Below are positions 1 through 8,843 of a stretch of DNA of 64,000 nucleotides, piece after piece; the first letter of the stretch is position 1, and every line of letters begins with the position of its first letter. This DNA comes from Arcticibacter sp041902385 (lineage in GTDB: Bacteria > Bacteroidota > Bacteroidia > Sphingobacteriales > Sphingobacteriaceae). The DNA is taken from assembly GCF_041902385.1 (NCBI RefSeq), contig NZ_CP169244.1, positions 4,340,001-4,404,000 of the forward strand. The letters are read 5' to 3'. Under the pieces are notes generated by a model. The model did not search any database. It saw only the letters and a program-made list of their open reading frames with translations, and was not told the DNA's origin. Position numbers and translations under genes: made by a program.

Positions 1-242
1 GTAAAGTGGCTGTTAATGTACTTAAACTGAGCGATCTGCTGATATTTTTCGAATGCCTCCTGCCACGCTTTTTCGTTCATTGGAGGCAGTGTGCCCAGAA
101 TGGGCTGCCATTCGGTGATCGATAGTCCGGAGCCGGTTAAGCGCGTGATTCCTCCGAGCAATACTTGTACGATGATCATGCCTGCACCAATGTATAGCCA
201 CATAGCGACAGGCTTGTTCTTATTCAAAGAATTAGGGTCCAT
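1..242 (-). CDS. ctaA: Heme A synthase, N-terminal part (CtaA/COX15 family)
   Basis: Partial gene that runs off the left edge; only the first 80 codons are present. CtaA oxidises the methyl group of heme O to make heme A for cytochrome oxidases, in the inner membrane. The visible protein begins MDPNSLNKNK, followed by a membrane segment (about residues 12-30) and the family signature GGITRLTGSGLSI with ITEWQP just after it; this is the conserved first periplasmic stretch of COX15/CtaA proteins. The ATG at 242-240 leaves about 140 bases to the divergent CDF exporter. Seen: signature and membrane segment. Known: reaction of the family. The remaining helices and heme-binding histidines cannot be checked here. 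Confidence 0.85.
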   Translation of the reverse strand, partial: MDPNSLNKNKPVAMWLYIGAGMIIVQVLLGGITRLTGSGLSITEWQPILGTLPPMNEKAWQEAFEKYQQIAQFKYINSHF

Positions 243-383
243 AAAATGGCAAATGTATATAATTACTTTTTAAGTAAGCAATTATAGTGTGTATTAAACA
301 GGTGACAAGAGTTAAACATTGACAAGGTTAAGTTGTTAAGGAAAAACGCCCGGCAAAAGGGACAAAAAACAAGAGATCTGAGT

Positions 384-1283
384 ATGCCTGCCTCCAAACT
401 ACCTATCTATAGCGCCCTTGTCGCTAACTTTCTCATTGCTGTTACGAAGTTCATTGCCGCAGCTTTTACCGGCAGTTCAGCCATGGTTTCAGAGGGAATA
501 CACTCTATTGTAGACACCAGCAACGAAGTGCTCTTATTATGGGGCATCAGGCAAAGCAAAAAGCCCGCAGATGAGAAGCGTCCGTTTGGTTATGGAAAAG
601 AGTTGTACTTCTGGTCATTTATTGTATCCATTCTGATCTTTGGTGTAGGAGGCGGAATTTCATTCTACGAAGGCGTTACTCATCTGCAGCACCCGGTCGC
701 GATCGAAAACCCGATATGGAATTATATAGTACTGGGGATTGCGATTCTCTTTGATGGCCTATCCTTTATAACCGCGCGAAGGGAGTTTAACCGCCAGAGA
801 GGGGCTACACCTTTCTGGAGAGCAGTCAAGACAAGCAAAGACCCATCAACCTTTGTTGTACTATTTGAGGACGCAGCCGACGTGCTGGGCCTAATTGTAG
901 CATTCCTCGGAGTATTTCTGGGGCATCAGTTAAACAATCCTTATCTTGATGGCATCGCCTCCATTATTATAGGGTTTATCCTGACGGCCATATCCGTTTT
1001 GCTCGCAAGAGAAAGCCGAAGCCTGCTGATGGGAGAAAGCGTAGATATCACTATCCTGAATGAGGTCAAAAAAATTGCGGAACAAGACTCACTTATTGTA
1101 AAAGTATCACGTCCGCTTTCCATGTACCTCGCGCCGGAAGAGGTCATTCTATTAATGGATGTGACCTTTAATGCAAACAGCAGCGGCCATGATATTGCCG
1201 CTGCTGTTCAGAGGGTACGTCATGAGATTCAGAACGAGTTCCCCTCCATTAAACAGATCTTTATAGAGCCCGCTTCGGAATGA
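384..1283 (+). CDS. Cation diffusion facilitator (CDF) family metal exporter, ZnT9-like
   Basis: Inner membrane antiporter that probably exports a divalent metal (Zn, Mn or Fe) against protons. The protein has about six membrane segments and a C-terminal cytoplasmic domain. The second helix carries HSIVD (HxxxD), a metal-site pair, followed by SNEVLLLWG and PFGYGKELYFW, which resemble the SLC30A9/ZnT9 branch. The fifth helix carries FEDAADVLG, where the usual HxxxD is replaced by acidic residues. An in-frame TTG lies at 333, but the ATG at 384 (MPASKLPIYS) gives the normal family length of 299 residues and is preferred. It is divergent from ctaA and convergent with amt, 14 bases away. Substrate metal is not determinable from sequence. 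Confidence 0.85.
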   Translation: MPASKLPIYSALVANFLIAVTKFIAAAFTGSSAMVSEGIHSIVDTSNEVLLLWGIRQSKKPADEKRPFGYGKELYFWSFIVSILIFGVGGGISFYEGVTHLQHPVAIENPIWNYIVLGIAILFDGLSFITARREFNRQRGATPFWRAVKTSKDPSTFVVLFEDAADVLGLIVAFLGVFLGHQLNNPYLDGIASIIIGFILTAISVLLARESRSLLMGESVDITILNEVKKIAEQDSLIVKVSRPLSMYLAPEEVILLMDVTFNANSSGHDIAAAVQRVRHEIQNEFPSIKQIFIEPASE

Positions 1284-1297
1284 AGCAAGGAGCGTAC

Positions 1298-2610
1298 TCA
1301 CAGCTCTTCATCGTGCTGAGAAGCATCAAGCCCCAAGGCCTCCTCCTGGGGGGATACCCGTAAAGGACTGATGAAATTTGTAAGTAATAGAAGCAGATAA
1401 GAACCGAGAAAAGCGAATACAGAAACGGCAATCAAAGTAATGAGATGAACAACAAAAAGCTTACTTTCTCCATAGTAAAAGCCGTTTCCGGTAGTGTTAG
1501 CAGAGTTGACCGTCTGGCTGGCGAACACGCCTGTTAACAACATTCCCACCATTCCTCCAACGCCGTGACATGGAAACACATCGAGCGTATCGTCGAGATT
1601 TGTCCGGGATCTCCATATCACGACGAGATTGCTCACTACTGCAGCGACACTTCCAATTACAAGAGAGTGGGGCACTGTGACAAAACCGGCGGCTGGGGTT
1701 ACAGCAACTAATCCTACTACGGCTCCTATACATGCACCTACTGCTGAAGGCTTTTTGCCCCTAGCCATGTCGAAAAAGACCCACGCCATTGCTGCCGCTG
1801 CTGAAGCGGTAGTGGTGGTGGCAAGGGCTGTGGCTGCCAGAGCATTAGCTCCACCCGCGGACCCGGCATTGAAGCCGAACCAGCCAAACCACAGCAAGCC
1901 TGTTCCAAGTATCACATAGCTTATTCTTGCGGGGGTGTGTTCCGGAGTATGACGGCCCTTCAGAAATATCGCGGATGCAAGGGCGGCCCAGCCTGCAGAC
2001 ATGTGCACGACAGTACCTCCTGCAAAGTCAAGCACACCTTTTTTAAATAATATGCCATCAGGATGCCAAGTAGCATGAGCCAACGGCACATATATCACGA
2101 TCATGAAGAGGCATAAAAATAAGAGGTACGAATTAAAGCGGATTCGTTCTGCAAACGCACCGGTGATTAGAGCCGGGGTAATTACGGCAAACTTGAGCTG
2201 AAACATCGCAAATAGTACTAACGGAACAGTAGGCATGAGCGACCATGATGCGTTGCCAACCATTCCCTTCATCATGAAGAATGTCCCCGGATTTCCAATA
2301 ATTCCCACCCCTCCCACATCTTCACCAAATGCAAGGCTAAAACCAAAAACGACCCATAATACCGTAATGAGCCCCATACAAATGAAGCTTTGAAGCATCG
2401 TGGAAATTACGTTTTTCTTACGAACCATGCCCCCGTAAAAAAAGCCAGACCAGGAGTCATTAGAAGCACGAGCGCTGTAGAGACCAATAACCAGGCGGTA
2501 TCTCCTGTTTCTATTTTGCTTTCAGGAACAGCGGCTTGCTGCACCGATGGGAAAGCCAATCCAAGCACTACTGCTATAATTAGCAACAAAAAAGGTAAAA
2601 CTTTCTTCAT
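1298..2610 (-). pseudogene. amt: Ammonium transporter Amt, frame broken by one missing base
   Basis: Trimeric inner membrane ammonium channel. The N-terminal piece (2610 to about 2430) has a signal-like helix, then DTAWLLVSTALVLLMTPG, and runs out of frame at FFTG. The second frame (2428 to 1298) resumes with MVRKKNVISTMLQSF and holds the rest, including DFAGGTVVHMSAGW with the first pore histidine and FPCHGVGGMVG with the second. A full family member would read FFTGGMVRKKN; the plus strand has five C at 2430-2434 where six are needed. Joined length would be about 437 residues, normal for Amt. No glnB/glnK gene is adjacent. Whether the break is real or a consensus error cannot be settled here; the intact downstream frame favours error. 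Confidence 0.85.
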
Positions 2611-2895
2611 TTCGTTAAGGAATTTGATTCAAAAATGAAAATATCAAAATATTCACAACAAAACAACCATACACCAAAATAATTCTCGAAAAAAAGCAAC
2701 CAAAAACTAAACTAGTTAATAAAAACCTATAAAAACTAGTAAAAATTTAAATATTACAACTATGATAAAAACAAAATCACCAAGAAACAAGATAATTCGT
2801 CAAAAAAAAGACCACACAAACTCCAAAAACAGCAAAAACAACTGTAAAAAAAAAACAAAATCAGAGTAACAAGTCGAAAGACGCAGCCATTTTTT
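2611..2895. other. A-rich, G-poor intergenic tract upstream of amt
   Basis: A stretch of 285 bases without a gene, between the start of amt and the end of the DUF5686 gene, both on the minus strand. From about 2640 to 2870 the plus strand is mostly A with some C, long A runs and very little G. It must contain the amt promoter. No hairpin terminator or clear TAnnTTTG site was recognised. Confidence 0.6.
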
Positions 2896-5337
2896 TCAGA
2901 ATCCGTAGAAAAGACGAAAGGCACGGTTCACCGGCCGGCCGGGGGTCCAGGAATATCCATAATCAAAGCGAAACATTAATCGCTGAAAGCCAAAATAAAG
3001 CTCCCTATAGTTATTGTCGGGTTGTTTAAGACAAGCACCTCCAACAATTTCCTCAAGTTTTAACCGCCTTAACAGGGGGATCTTACGAATAAAGCGACCC
3101 GAAAAATTATGCTCATAATGAGCTTCCCAGAAGCGGTCATCCGTAGCAAAGGCATAGTAGTCAAGGAAGTGAAAATTAGGAAAAAGAGGGTTATAAACAG
3201 CAGTCTGATTACCTGTAAAATGGCGCCAGTCGGGAAAAAAGAGGGACTTTGCTGACAGAAATTGTCCTGCTGACAAATAGAATGCACTATATCCCCACAG
3301 CCCAGTACGTATGCGATCCTGATAGAGATCGGCAGATATAAAGTCATAATCGACTACTGAGTTGAAAACGTCCGGAATCCCTTTTCGATAGTTCAGCAGA
3401 ATGGTAGGATAACGGGAGGGTTCATATATTTTGCCGTCTGGTCTTTTTGTGTACTTCTGCCCAAAGGTGTAAGACAACTTAGTTTCTAAACTAAAGGCGT
3501 TGTTAATTGGAAAGACTTCAGCTTCAAAGCCCGGACTCTGCGGGTTATTTGATGTTATGTTTTTACCTGCTTTGTCAAAAATTGCATTAGAGGATGAATT
3601 ACGGAGAGGAAAACGCCTTGAAACTTCAGCACCGGCTGTAAACATAAGTCCGTCTACCATTTCACGCTGGCCGGACATGGAAAAATACTTTGACCGGTAA
3701 AGTTTAAGGTAGTTCTTTCCCTCAAACAGAGTCGTGAGGGTATTATAAAAGAGATTAATAGTCCCGCGATTGTTCAGATCAAGAAAATCACTTCCTCCCC
3801 TAACGCTGAAGCTTGTGTGCCGTAATGAATCGAGCCGGTAGGTAAAGGATGCATTGGCATTGAGAATTTTACTGGCGAAGCCGTACCTGATGTTTGGCTC
3901 TGCTTCCAGAGCCCTCTTATAGCTGAATCTCTTCACGTATTTGGCCCTCAGCCTCACGCCCCAACCTTCAACGGTATTATAAAATACTGTGTTATGTAAT
4001 GGATATAGATACCAGAAGCTATTATCCTGCAGATTCTCGAACCGTTGCCCGGCCACTATATAACGCAATGGTTTAAACCGGTTCGCCTCCTTTTGAACTG
4101 AATTGAGGTAAATCTTAGAGTTTTCTTCCAGCCTTACTGCCTCTTGAGTCCGGTAGTTATTCTCTTCTTCAATAGTAAGCGGAACAGGCCTCATCATTGC
4201 CCACCACTGACTGTTATACTTATTGACACCAGAGTCGATCCTCAGTATCTCATCGTTGAAAAAGTCCGAAGAAAAGGCCGGATTCGTCTTATAATTACTG
4301 TAAAGAGCTGTGTAATACCCGGCAAAATCAAAACCGAGCACCTTTCCCCTGAACCGGATTGTAATATCGGATGGCACCCACTGATCTTTATCAAGCTCGG
4401 CAAAGTGCTGGCTAATATGCAGGGTATCAACAAAGTTGATTCGTGCCTGCTCTGTAAGTTTCAGGTCGACGCTGTAGAGACGCCATTCGTCCTCCAGTAC
4501 ATAAAGATAACCGGAAAAGGTTGGGGCATACTTACTTTTGGGAATAACCTGAATTTTTTGAATTCTCTTCCCGTTTTCCCCCGAAACGCCGAGGAGCTTA
4601 AAACGGTAATAATGAAAGGCATTGGAAGCTACGGGCGAAACAAAGGTCTGGTTTCCCAGGGCATCCCAGTGAAGCGTATTGTCGTAGAAGTTAACCTGGA
4701 GATCTAATGCCCGGTTAAAACTAAATCCTTGATTATCTCCGGCCACCTTCGAAGCTTCCATTATCTCTTTCTTATCGGGATATCTGAAAAACAGCTTTGA
4801 CCTGGTTTCGGACAGATACAGGATCCCCTGGCGGTTAGAATCAAGGTTCAAGGTTTTTGCAACCCTCGCTCCAAGAATTCTCTTCGGCGCTCCAAGCAGC
4901 TTTTGAACTCCCTTTGTGTATACTTCACATTCATACGAAGGGACTGACCGAAGATACTTTCTTCTCGAAATAACATTTCTGATGGTCGCATTCGCCGGGT
5001 CGCCCTTGCCTGCCGAAACCCTTACTTCCTTCAGACGATACACGTCCTCCTCCAATGCAATGTCTTTAATAGTAGGACCTTCTACATCAACCTCTACCTC
5101 CTGTTGCTTATAGCCTACATAGCGAAACAGGAGCGTGTATTTTCCAGGACTAAGAACCATCCTGTAGTTGCCAGTCTCATTGGCCATGGTGCTGTAGCTG
5201 GTATTTTTCACAAAAACTGATGCGAACGATATTGGCCGCCCCTGTGTCGTTAGGACCTTTCCCGTCACGGGGACGTTCTGCGCAGTGCAATTAGCGAAAA
5301 CAGCAAGAAAAACTAAGCAAAGAAGTACTCTCAACAT
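2896..5337 (-). CDS. DUF5686 outer membrane protein with carboxypeptidase-like regulatory domain
   Basis: An 813-residue exported protein of unknown function typical of Bacteroidota. It starts with a signal peptide (MLRVLLCLVFLAVFANCTAQ). A carboxypeptidase D regulatory-like fold follows at about residues 24-105 (VTGKVLTTQGRPISFASVFV ... YVGYKQQEV), as in TonB-dependent receptors and SusC proteins. The rest matches DUF5686, with many alternating aromatic/polar strands and a terminal aromatic residue (LFYGF), consistent with an outer membrane barrel. No plug domain or TonB box is evident. It stands alone between amt and the PabC-like gene. Seen: signal peptide, regulatory domain, aromatic C-terminus. 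Inferred: outer membrane location. Confidence 0.8.
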   Translation of the reverse strand: MLRVLLCLVFLAVFANCTAQNVPVTGKVLTTQGRPISFASVFVKNTSYSTMANETGNYRMVLSPGKYTLLFRYVGYKQQEVEVDVEGPTIKDIALEEDVYRLKEVRVSAGKGDPANATIRNVISRRKYLRSVPSYECEVYTKGVQKLLGAPKRILGARVAKTLNLDSNRQGILYLSETRSKLFFRYPDKKEIMEASKVAGDNQGFSFNRALDLQVNFYDNTLHWDALGNQTFVSPVASNAFHYYRFKLLGVSGENGKRIQKIQVIPKSKYAPTFSGYLYVLEDEWRLYSVDLKLTEQARINFVDTLHISQHFAELDKDQWVPSDITIRFRGKVLGFDFAGYYTALYSNYKTNPAFSSDFFNDEILRIDSGVNKYNSQWWAMMRPVPLTIEEENNYRTQEAVRLEENSKIYLNSVQKEANRFKPLRYIVAGQRFENLQDNSFWYLYPLHNTVFYNTVEGWGVRLRAKYVKRFSYKRALEAEPNIRYGFASKILNANASFTYRLDSLRHTSFSVRGGSDFLDLNNRGTINLFYNTLTTLFEGKNYLKLYRSKYFSMSGQREMVDGLMFTAGAEVSRRFPLRNSSSNAIFDKAGKNITSNNPQSPGFEAEVFPINNAFSLETKLSYTFGQKYTKRPDGKIYEPSRYPTILLNYRKGIPDVFNSVVDYDFISADLYQDRIRTGLWGYSAFYLSAGQFLSAKSLFFPDWRHFTGNQTAVYNPLFPNFHFLDYYAFATDDRFWEAHYEHNFSGRFIRKIPLLRRLKLEEIVGGACLKQPDNNYRELYFGFQRLMFRFDYGYSWTPGRPVNRAFRLFYGF

Positions 5338-5869
5338 TCATTCGGGCTTTAGTAACAGAAGCTACGTTTCTCATATCGCATCAGCCACCGTCATTAAGAA
5401 GGTAAGTTAACAAAATAAGGCAAGCACAACAACTTACAAAAGATGTCACGTACAATACAACAGTAAAAGCAGGAGAAGGTGTTAGCTTTGACGCGCACAA
5501 GCTCCCTCGTTGCGACAAGGGAACTCTTAAGATAGTTCTAGAGTCAAGACCACCTCAATAAGCCAGAACCGTTATACCATCATATCTGCGATTTCGACCT
5601 TGATGCAATTTATGGTTGAATGGTCCAATTACAACAAACATCAGTTATAAAAAAACACGTCCAAACATATATTGTGCCTCGAATCATTTAAATAGAGTCG
5701 GTTTATCATTTTAAAAGCGCAACCTTACAGCGACTTTTGACGTACAAGCAGTTAAAATTAAAACTTGGGCTATGGGACTCGTATTATTATTTGCTTCCGT
5801 TTTTTCTTATATTCAGTACGAATTGGGTAATGCAATGGTTGTCGACCCCAATGATGAAAACTTTTAATC
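5338..5869. other. Intergenic region, no recognisable gene
   Basis: This 532-base stretch lies upstream of the DUF5686 gene and downstream of the PabC-like gene, both on the minus strand. It should hold the DUF5686 promoter. A small inverted repeat (TCCCT/AGGGA) is near 5503-5523. A 60-codon plus-strand frame at 5737-5919 runs into the neighbouring gene and is not convincing. Nothing else is seen. Confidence 0.5.
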
Positions 5870-6706
5870 TTACAGGCTTTCATTCAGCTTATCGAGAAGC
5901 ATCTTTGAGAGCTTGTTAAAATAACGCTTGCTGTTAAATCCCATCACCCATTGTATCCCCCTGCTGGTATTGGTCAAAAACACTTCTTCCGCCTCGTTCA
6001 GAATATTGGGGTTGATCTGCGCCTCCACAACGGGAACATCATTGTCCCCAGCAATTTCCATTATTACTCGCCGCATTACACCCGCAATACAGCCTTCTCC
6101 AAGTGACGGAGTGTAAAGTGTCTTATTGAATAAAACGAAGACATTAGAGCTCATTGTTTCACATAAAAATCCGTTATTATTCAATATGAATACTTCATCA
6201 AGAGAACGCTTCTTTCGGTAGATCCCTGCCATGACATAGATAAGGGAGTTACACGTTTTATAATTTGAAAGAAAGTTGGCCGGCTTGGTCAGTTCCTCGT
6301 AGACATCCACGATAAGCCCTTTGGTATTACTGACGTACTGCGCCTCAGTGGTAGGGCTCATCTCAACAGAATATCCGAAACCGTTACCCGAAGGACTATA
6401 AAGTCCGTCAGAATCACGAAAAACAGTTAAACGAACTCGTGCATTTTCACCCTCCTCGTTCCTGATCGCAAGCTCTACTACCTTCTGCTTAAGAAAGTCG
6501 GCAGTAATGGCAGAGACCCCTTCAAGACCGAGAGCCTGCATACCATTTCTCAAACGCTCGGCGTGGAACTCAGCGAATTTGAGCTCTCCCCTGATCATCC
6601 GCATCGACTCAAACAACCCGTCCCCGTACCTGAAGCTGCGATTACTTATCTGTAAAACAGGCTGGGTAGCGGGAAATATATCTCCATTAAAATTGATAAA
6701 ATTCAT
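5870..6706 (-). CDS. Class IV aminotransferase, probable aminodeoxychorismate lyase (PabC-like)
   Basis: PLP enzyme of fold type IV, 278 residues, the size of aminodeoxychorismate lyase. The N-terminus FNGDIFPATQPVLQISNRSFRYGDGLFESMR is the usual start of this family, and the PLP lysine is in FLSNYKTCNSLIYV. The C-terminal EEVFLTNTSRGIQWV loop binds the cofactor. PabC releases 4-aminobenzoate for folate synthesis, and a PabB-type gene is present at 15965, which supports the assignment; a branched-chain or D-amino acid aminotransferase is the alternative. It lies 36 bases downstream of the RluD-type gene on the same strand and may share its transcript. Confidence 0.75.
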   Translation of the reverse strand: MNFINFNGDIFPATQPVLQISNRSFRYGDGLFESMRMIRGELKFAEFHAERLRNGMQALGLEGVSAITADFLKQKVVELAIRNEEGENARVRLTVFRDSDGLYSPSGNGFGYSVEMSPTTEAQYVSNTKGLIVDVYEELTKPANFLSNYKTCNSLIYVMAGIYRKKRSLDEVFILNNNGFLCETMSSNVFVLFNKTLYTPSLGEGCIAGVMRRVIMEIAGDNDVPVVEAQINPNILNEAEEVFLTNTSRGIQWVMGFNSKRYFNKLSKMLLDKLNESL

Positions 6707-6742
6707 AAATCATATGTTCTCGTAATACAAAACCCCAAAAAG

Positions 6743-7780
6743 CTATTCTGGTTGCGCAGCTGAGGTATAATTTCTCCATTTTTGCAGCACTGTACTAAAA
6801 TCAGCAGGAAGCTCACTGTCGAAATGAATAAACTGTCTGGAAGAAGGATGAACAAAACCTAAAGACTTCGCATGAAGTGCTTGTCGAGGGATAATCTCGA
6901 AACAGTTGGTTACAAACTGCTTATACTTTGAAAACACGGTTCCCGAGATAATCTTATCCCCTCCATAGGTCCCGTCATTAAATAAGGGATGACCGATGTG
7001 CTTCATATGCGCACGGATCTGATGAGTCCTGCCAGTTTCGAGCTGACACTCGATCAGGGTGACATAATTGAAGCGCTCCAGCACACGGTAGTGTGTAACT
7101 GACCATTTTCCTTTAGTTTCATCCTGATAAACGTCCATTATCCTCCTGTCCCTTAAGCTTCTGCCTATATATCCGGTTACAGTCCCGTCCTCTTCCAGAT
7201 CCCCCCAGACCAGGGCAAGGTACTTTCTTGCAATTGTATGCTCGTAAAACTGCCTGGCCAGCCAGGCCATCGACTTCTCATTCTTACTAATGAGCAAGAG
7301 GCCTGAGGTATCTTTGTCTATCCGGTGGACAAGCCCGGGCCGCCCATCATTCCCTGGCAGTTGAGGTAACTGCTGGAAGTGATATACCAGCCCGTTAACA
7401 AGGGTACCACTGTAATTATTATAACCCGGATGAACAACCAGCCCTGCTGGCTTATTGATAACGAGTACGTCATTGTCCTCATAAACAATGTTGAGGGGAA
7501 TATCCTCAGGATAAACTTCAGTATCGCGCGGAGGATGAGGAAGCACCACAGAAATAACGTCCATCGGCTTCACCTTATAACTCGCCTTTACCGTCTTTTC
7601 GTTTACAAGTACACTGCCTGCATCTATGGCACTTTGAATACGGTTGCGTGAGGCGTTTTCAATCTTGTACATCAGAAACTTATCGATCCTTAGCAAAGAC
7701 TGTCCTTTATCTACTACTACCCGTAGGTGCTCGTACAGATCCTGTTCTTCCGCTTCGCGAAACTCTTCTTCTTCCACCAT
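6743..7780 (-). CDS. rluD: RluA/RluD-family 23S rRNA pseudouridine synthase
   Basis: Converts uridine to pseudouridine in large-subunit rRNA. The 345-residue protein has an S4 RNA-binding domain near the N-terminus (LRIDKFLMYKIENASRNRIQ, about residues 31-90) and the catalytic motif HRIDKDTSGLLL with the active aspartate, followed by RTHQIRAHMKHIGHP. Length and domain order fit RluD. The start ATG at 7780 is only four bases from a TAnnTTTG promoter box on the same strand, so the mRNA may be leaderless. The PabC-like gene follows at 36 bases. The exact rRNA sites cannot be read from sequence. Confidence 0.87.
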   Translation of the reverse strand: MVEEEEFREAEEQDLYEHLRVVVDKGQSLLRIDKFLMYKIENASRNRIQSAIDAGSVLVNEKTVKASYKVKPMDVISVVLPHPPRDTEVYPEDIPLNIVYEDNDVLVINKPAGLVVHPGYNNYSGTLVNGLVYHFQQLPQLPGNDGRPGLVHRIDKDTSGLLLISKNEKSMAWLARQFYEHTIARKYLALVWGDLEEDGTVTGYIGRSLRDRRIMDVYQDETKGKWSVTHYRVLERFNYVTLIECQLETGRTHQIRAHMKHIGHPLFNDGTYGGDKIISGTVFSKYKQFVTNCFEIIPRQALHAKSLGFVHPSSRQFIHFDSELPADFSTVLQKWRNYTSAAQPE

Positions 7781-7784
7781 CCGG

Positions 7785-7792
7785 CAAAAGTA
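7785..7792 (-). promoter_or_regulatory. Bacteroidota -7 box upstream of rluD
   Basis: On the minus strand the box reads TACTTTTG (TAnnTTTG). Its last base is followed by CCGG and then the rluD start ATG, so transcription would begin at or almost at the start codon. A good -33 element was not identified. Confidence 0.5.
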
Positions 7793-7854
7793 AGATTTTT
7801 ATGTATGTCTCGCCTGTCCCTGTTCAATATTGCTTAATCACCGGGAACGAATCT

Positions 7855-7862
7855 TACCTTTG
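7855..7862 (+). promoter_or_regulatory. Bacteroidota -7 box of the PLP-enzyme gene
   Basis: TACCTTTG matches TAnnTTTG and lies 19 bases before the ATG at 7882. The -33 element is weak. It is divergent from the rluD box about 70 bases away. Confidence 0.5.
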
Positions 7863-7881
7863 CAGTAGTTACATCGATTCA

Positions 7882-8770
7882 ATGGTAGAATTTCCTATTT
7901 ACAGTCCGGAAGAAGAAATACAGCATCCCATGCTCAGGGAAAAAAAGTCAGGCTCTTTCTTAAACGCGATGATATGATCCATCCTTTTATCTCAGGCAAT
8001 AAGTGGAGAAAATTGAAGTACAATATTAAGGAAGCACTGCAACTTGGTAAAACACATCTCGTTACCTTTGGGGGGTGTGGTCGAACCATTTGCTGGCAAC
8101 CGCATGTGCAGCCGCAAAGTTCGGCCTAAAGGCTACAGCTTTTGTGAGAGGTGAAGATGTAAACACTGACTCGCTCTTCCTTAGCAAAATGTTCGGTATG
8201 AAGCTCATCTTTACAGACCGTCAGATGTACCGCAACAAGCATGCGCTCTTTGACTCCTACTTTGGTGACGATCCCGAGGCCTTTTTTGTAGACGAAGGAG
8301 GAGCTGGAGAACTGGCGGTAAGGGGCTGTTCGGAACTCATCGCAGAGCTGAAAGAGCACTATCATCACATTTTCTGTGCCGCGGGGACCGGAACAACTGC
8401 TGCTGGGATCCTCAGGGGTTTGGCTGAATCGCAACTAGCATGTCGGCTACACGTACTTCCTGTTTTGAAAGGAGCGGCTTTTTTACGCGAAGAGGTTCAG
8501 CTGCTATCAAAAGCCGGGCTGCCCTTTGCGTTTCATGATCAGTATCATTTTGGAGGATACGCCCGGACTTCTCCTGCACTTTTAAATTTCATTTCTGAGT
8601 TTGCCTCAACTACAGGAGTGCTCCTGGACCAGGTTTACACAGGAAAAATGATGTTTTCTATTTTCGATCTCGCCCGGCAAGACTACTTTGAAAAGGGACA
8701 GCGCATCCTGGCGGTCCACAGCGGTGGGCTGTTTGGCCTTCTTGGGTTAAAGACCTCTTCCAGGCAATAA
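7882..8770 (+). pseudogene. PLP-dependent enzyme, ACC deaminase/D-cysteine desulfhydrase family, two frame breaks
   Basis: PLP fold type II enzyme that removes ammonia from ACC or sulfide and ammonia from D-cysteine. The ATG at 7882 opens MVEFPIYSPEEEIQ, but the frame breaks at the A run 7940-7946 (seven A, eight needed). The next frame encodes the PLP-lysine region ISGNKWRKLKYN. It breaks again at the G run 8070-8075 (six G, seven needed to read TFGGVWSNHLLATA). The rest, to 8770, is intact and includes AGTGTTAAGIL for phosphate binding. With both bases restored it is one protein of about 296 residues, normal for the family. Two undercalled homopolymers in one gene point to consensus error, not decay. 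Confidence 0.8.
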
Positions 8771-8818
8771 AGGCCGCATTTCTTCTACCTCCCCTCTTAG
8801 AAAGTGCTTACTTTATTT

Positions 8819-8826
8819 TACATTTG
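8819..8826 (+). promoter_or_regulatory. Bacteroidota -7 box of lat
   Basis: TACATTTG lies 17 bases before the ATG at 8844. A degenerate -33 is possible around 8797. Between box and start there is an unusually strong Shine-Dalgarno sequence for this phylum (AAGGAG, about 8831-8837), which fixes the ATG at 8844. Confidence 0.55.
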
Positions 8827-8843
8827 TTAAGAAGGAGAAGCTT

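Noticed and set aside
4144..4707. 187-codon plus-strand frame
   Set aside because: It lies antisense inside the DUF5686 gene, which has a continuous family match.
5737..5919. 60-codon plus-strand frame with a hydrophobic stretch
   Set aside because: It runs into the PabC-like gene on the other strand and has no promoter or family support.
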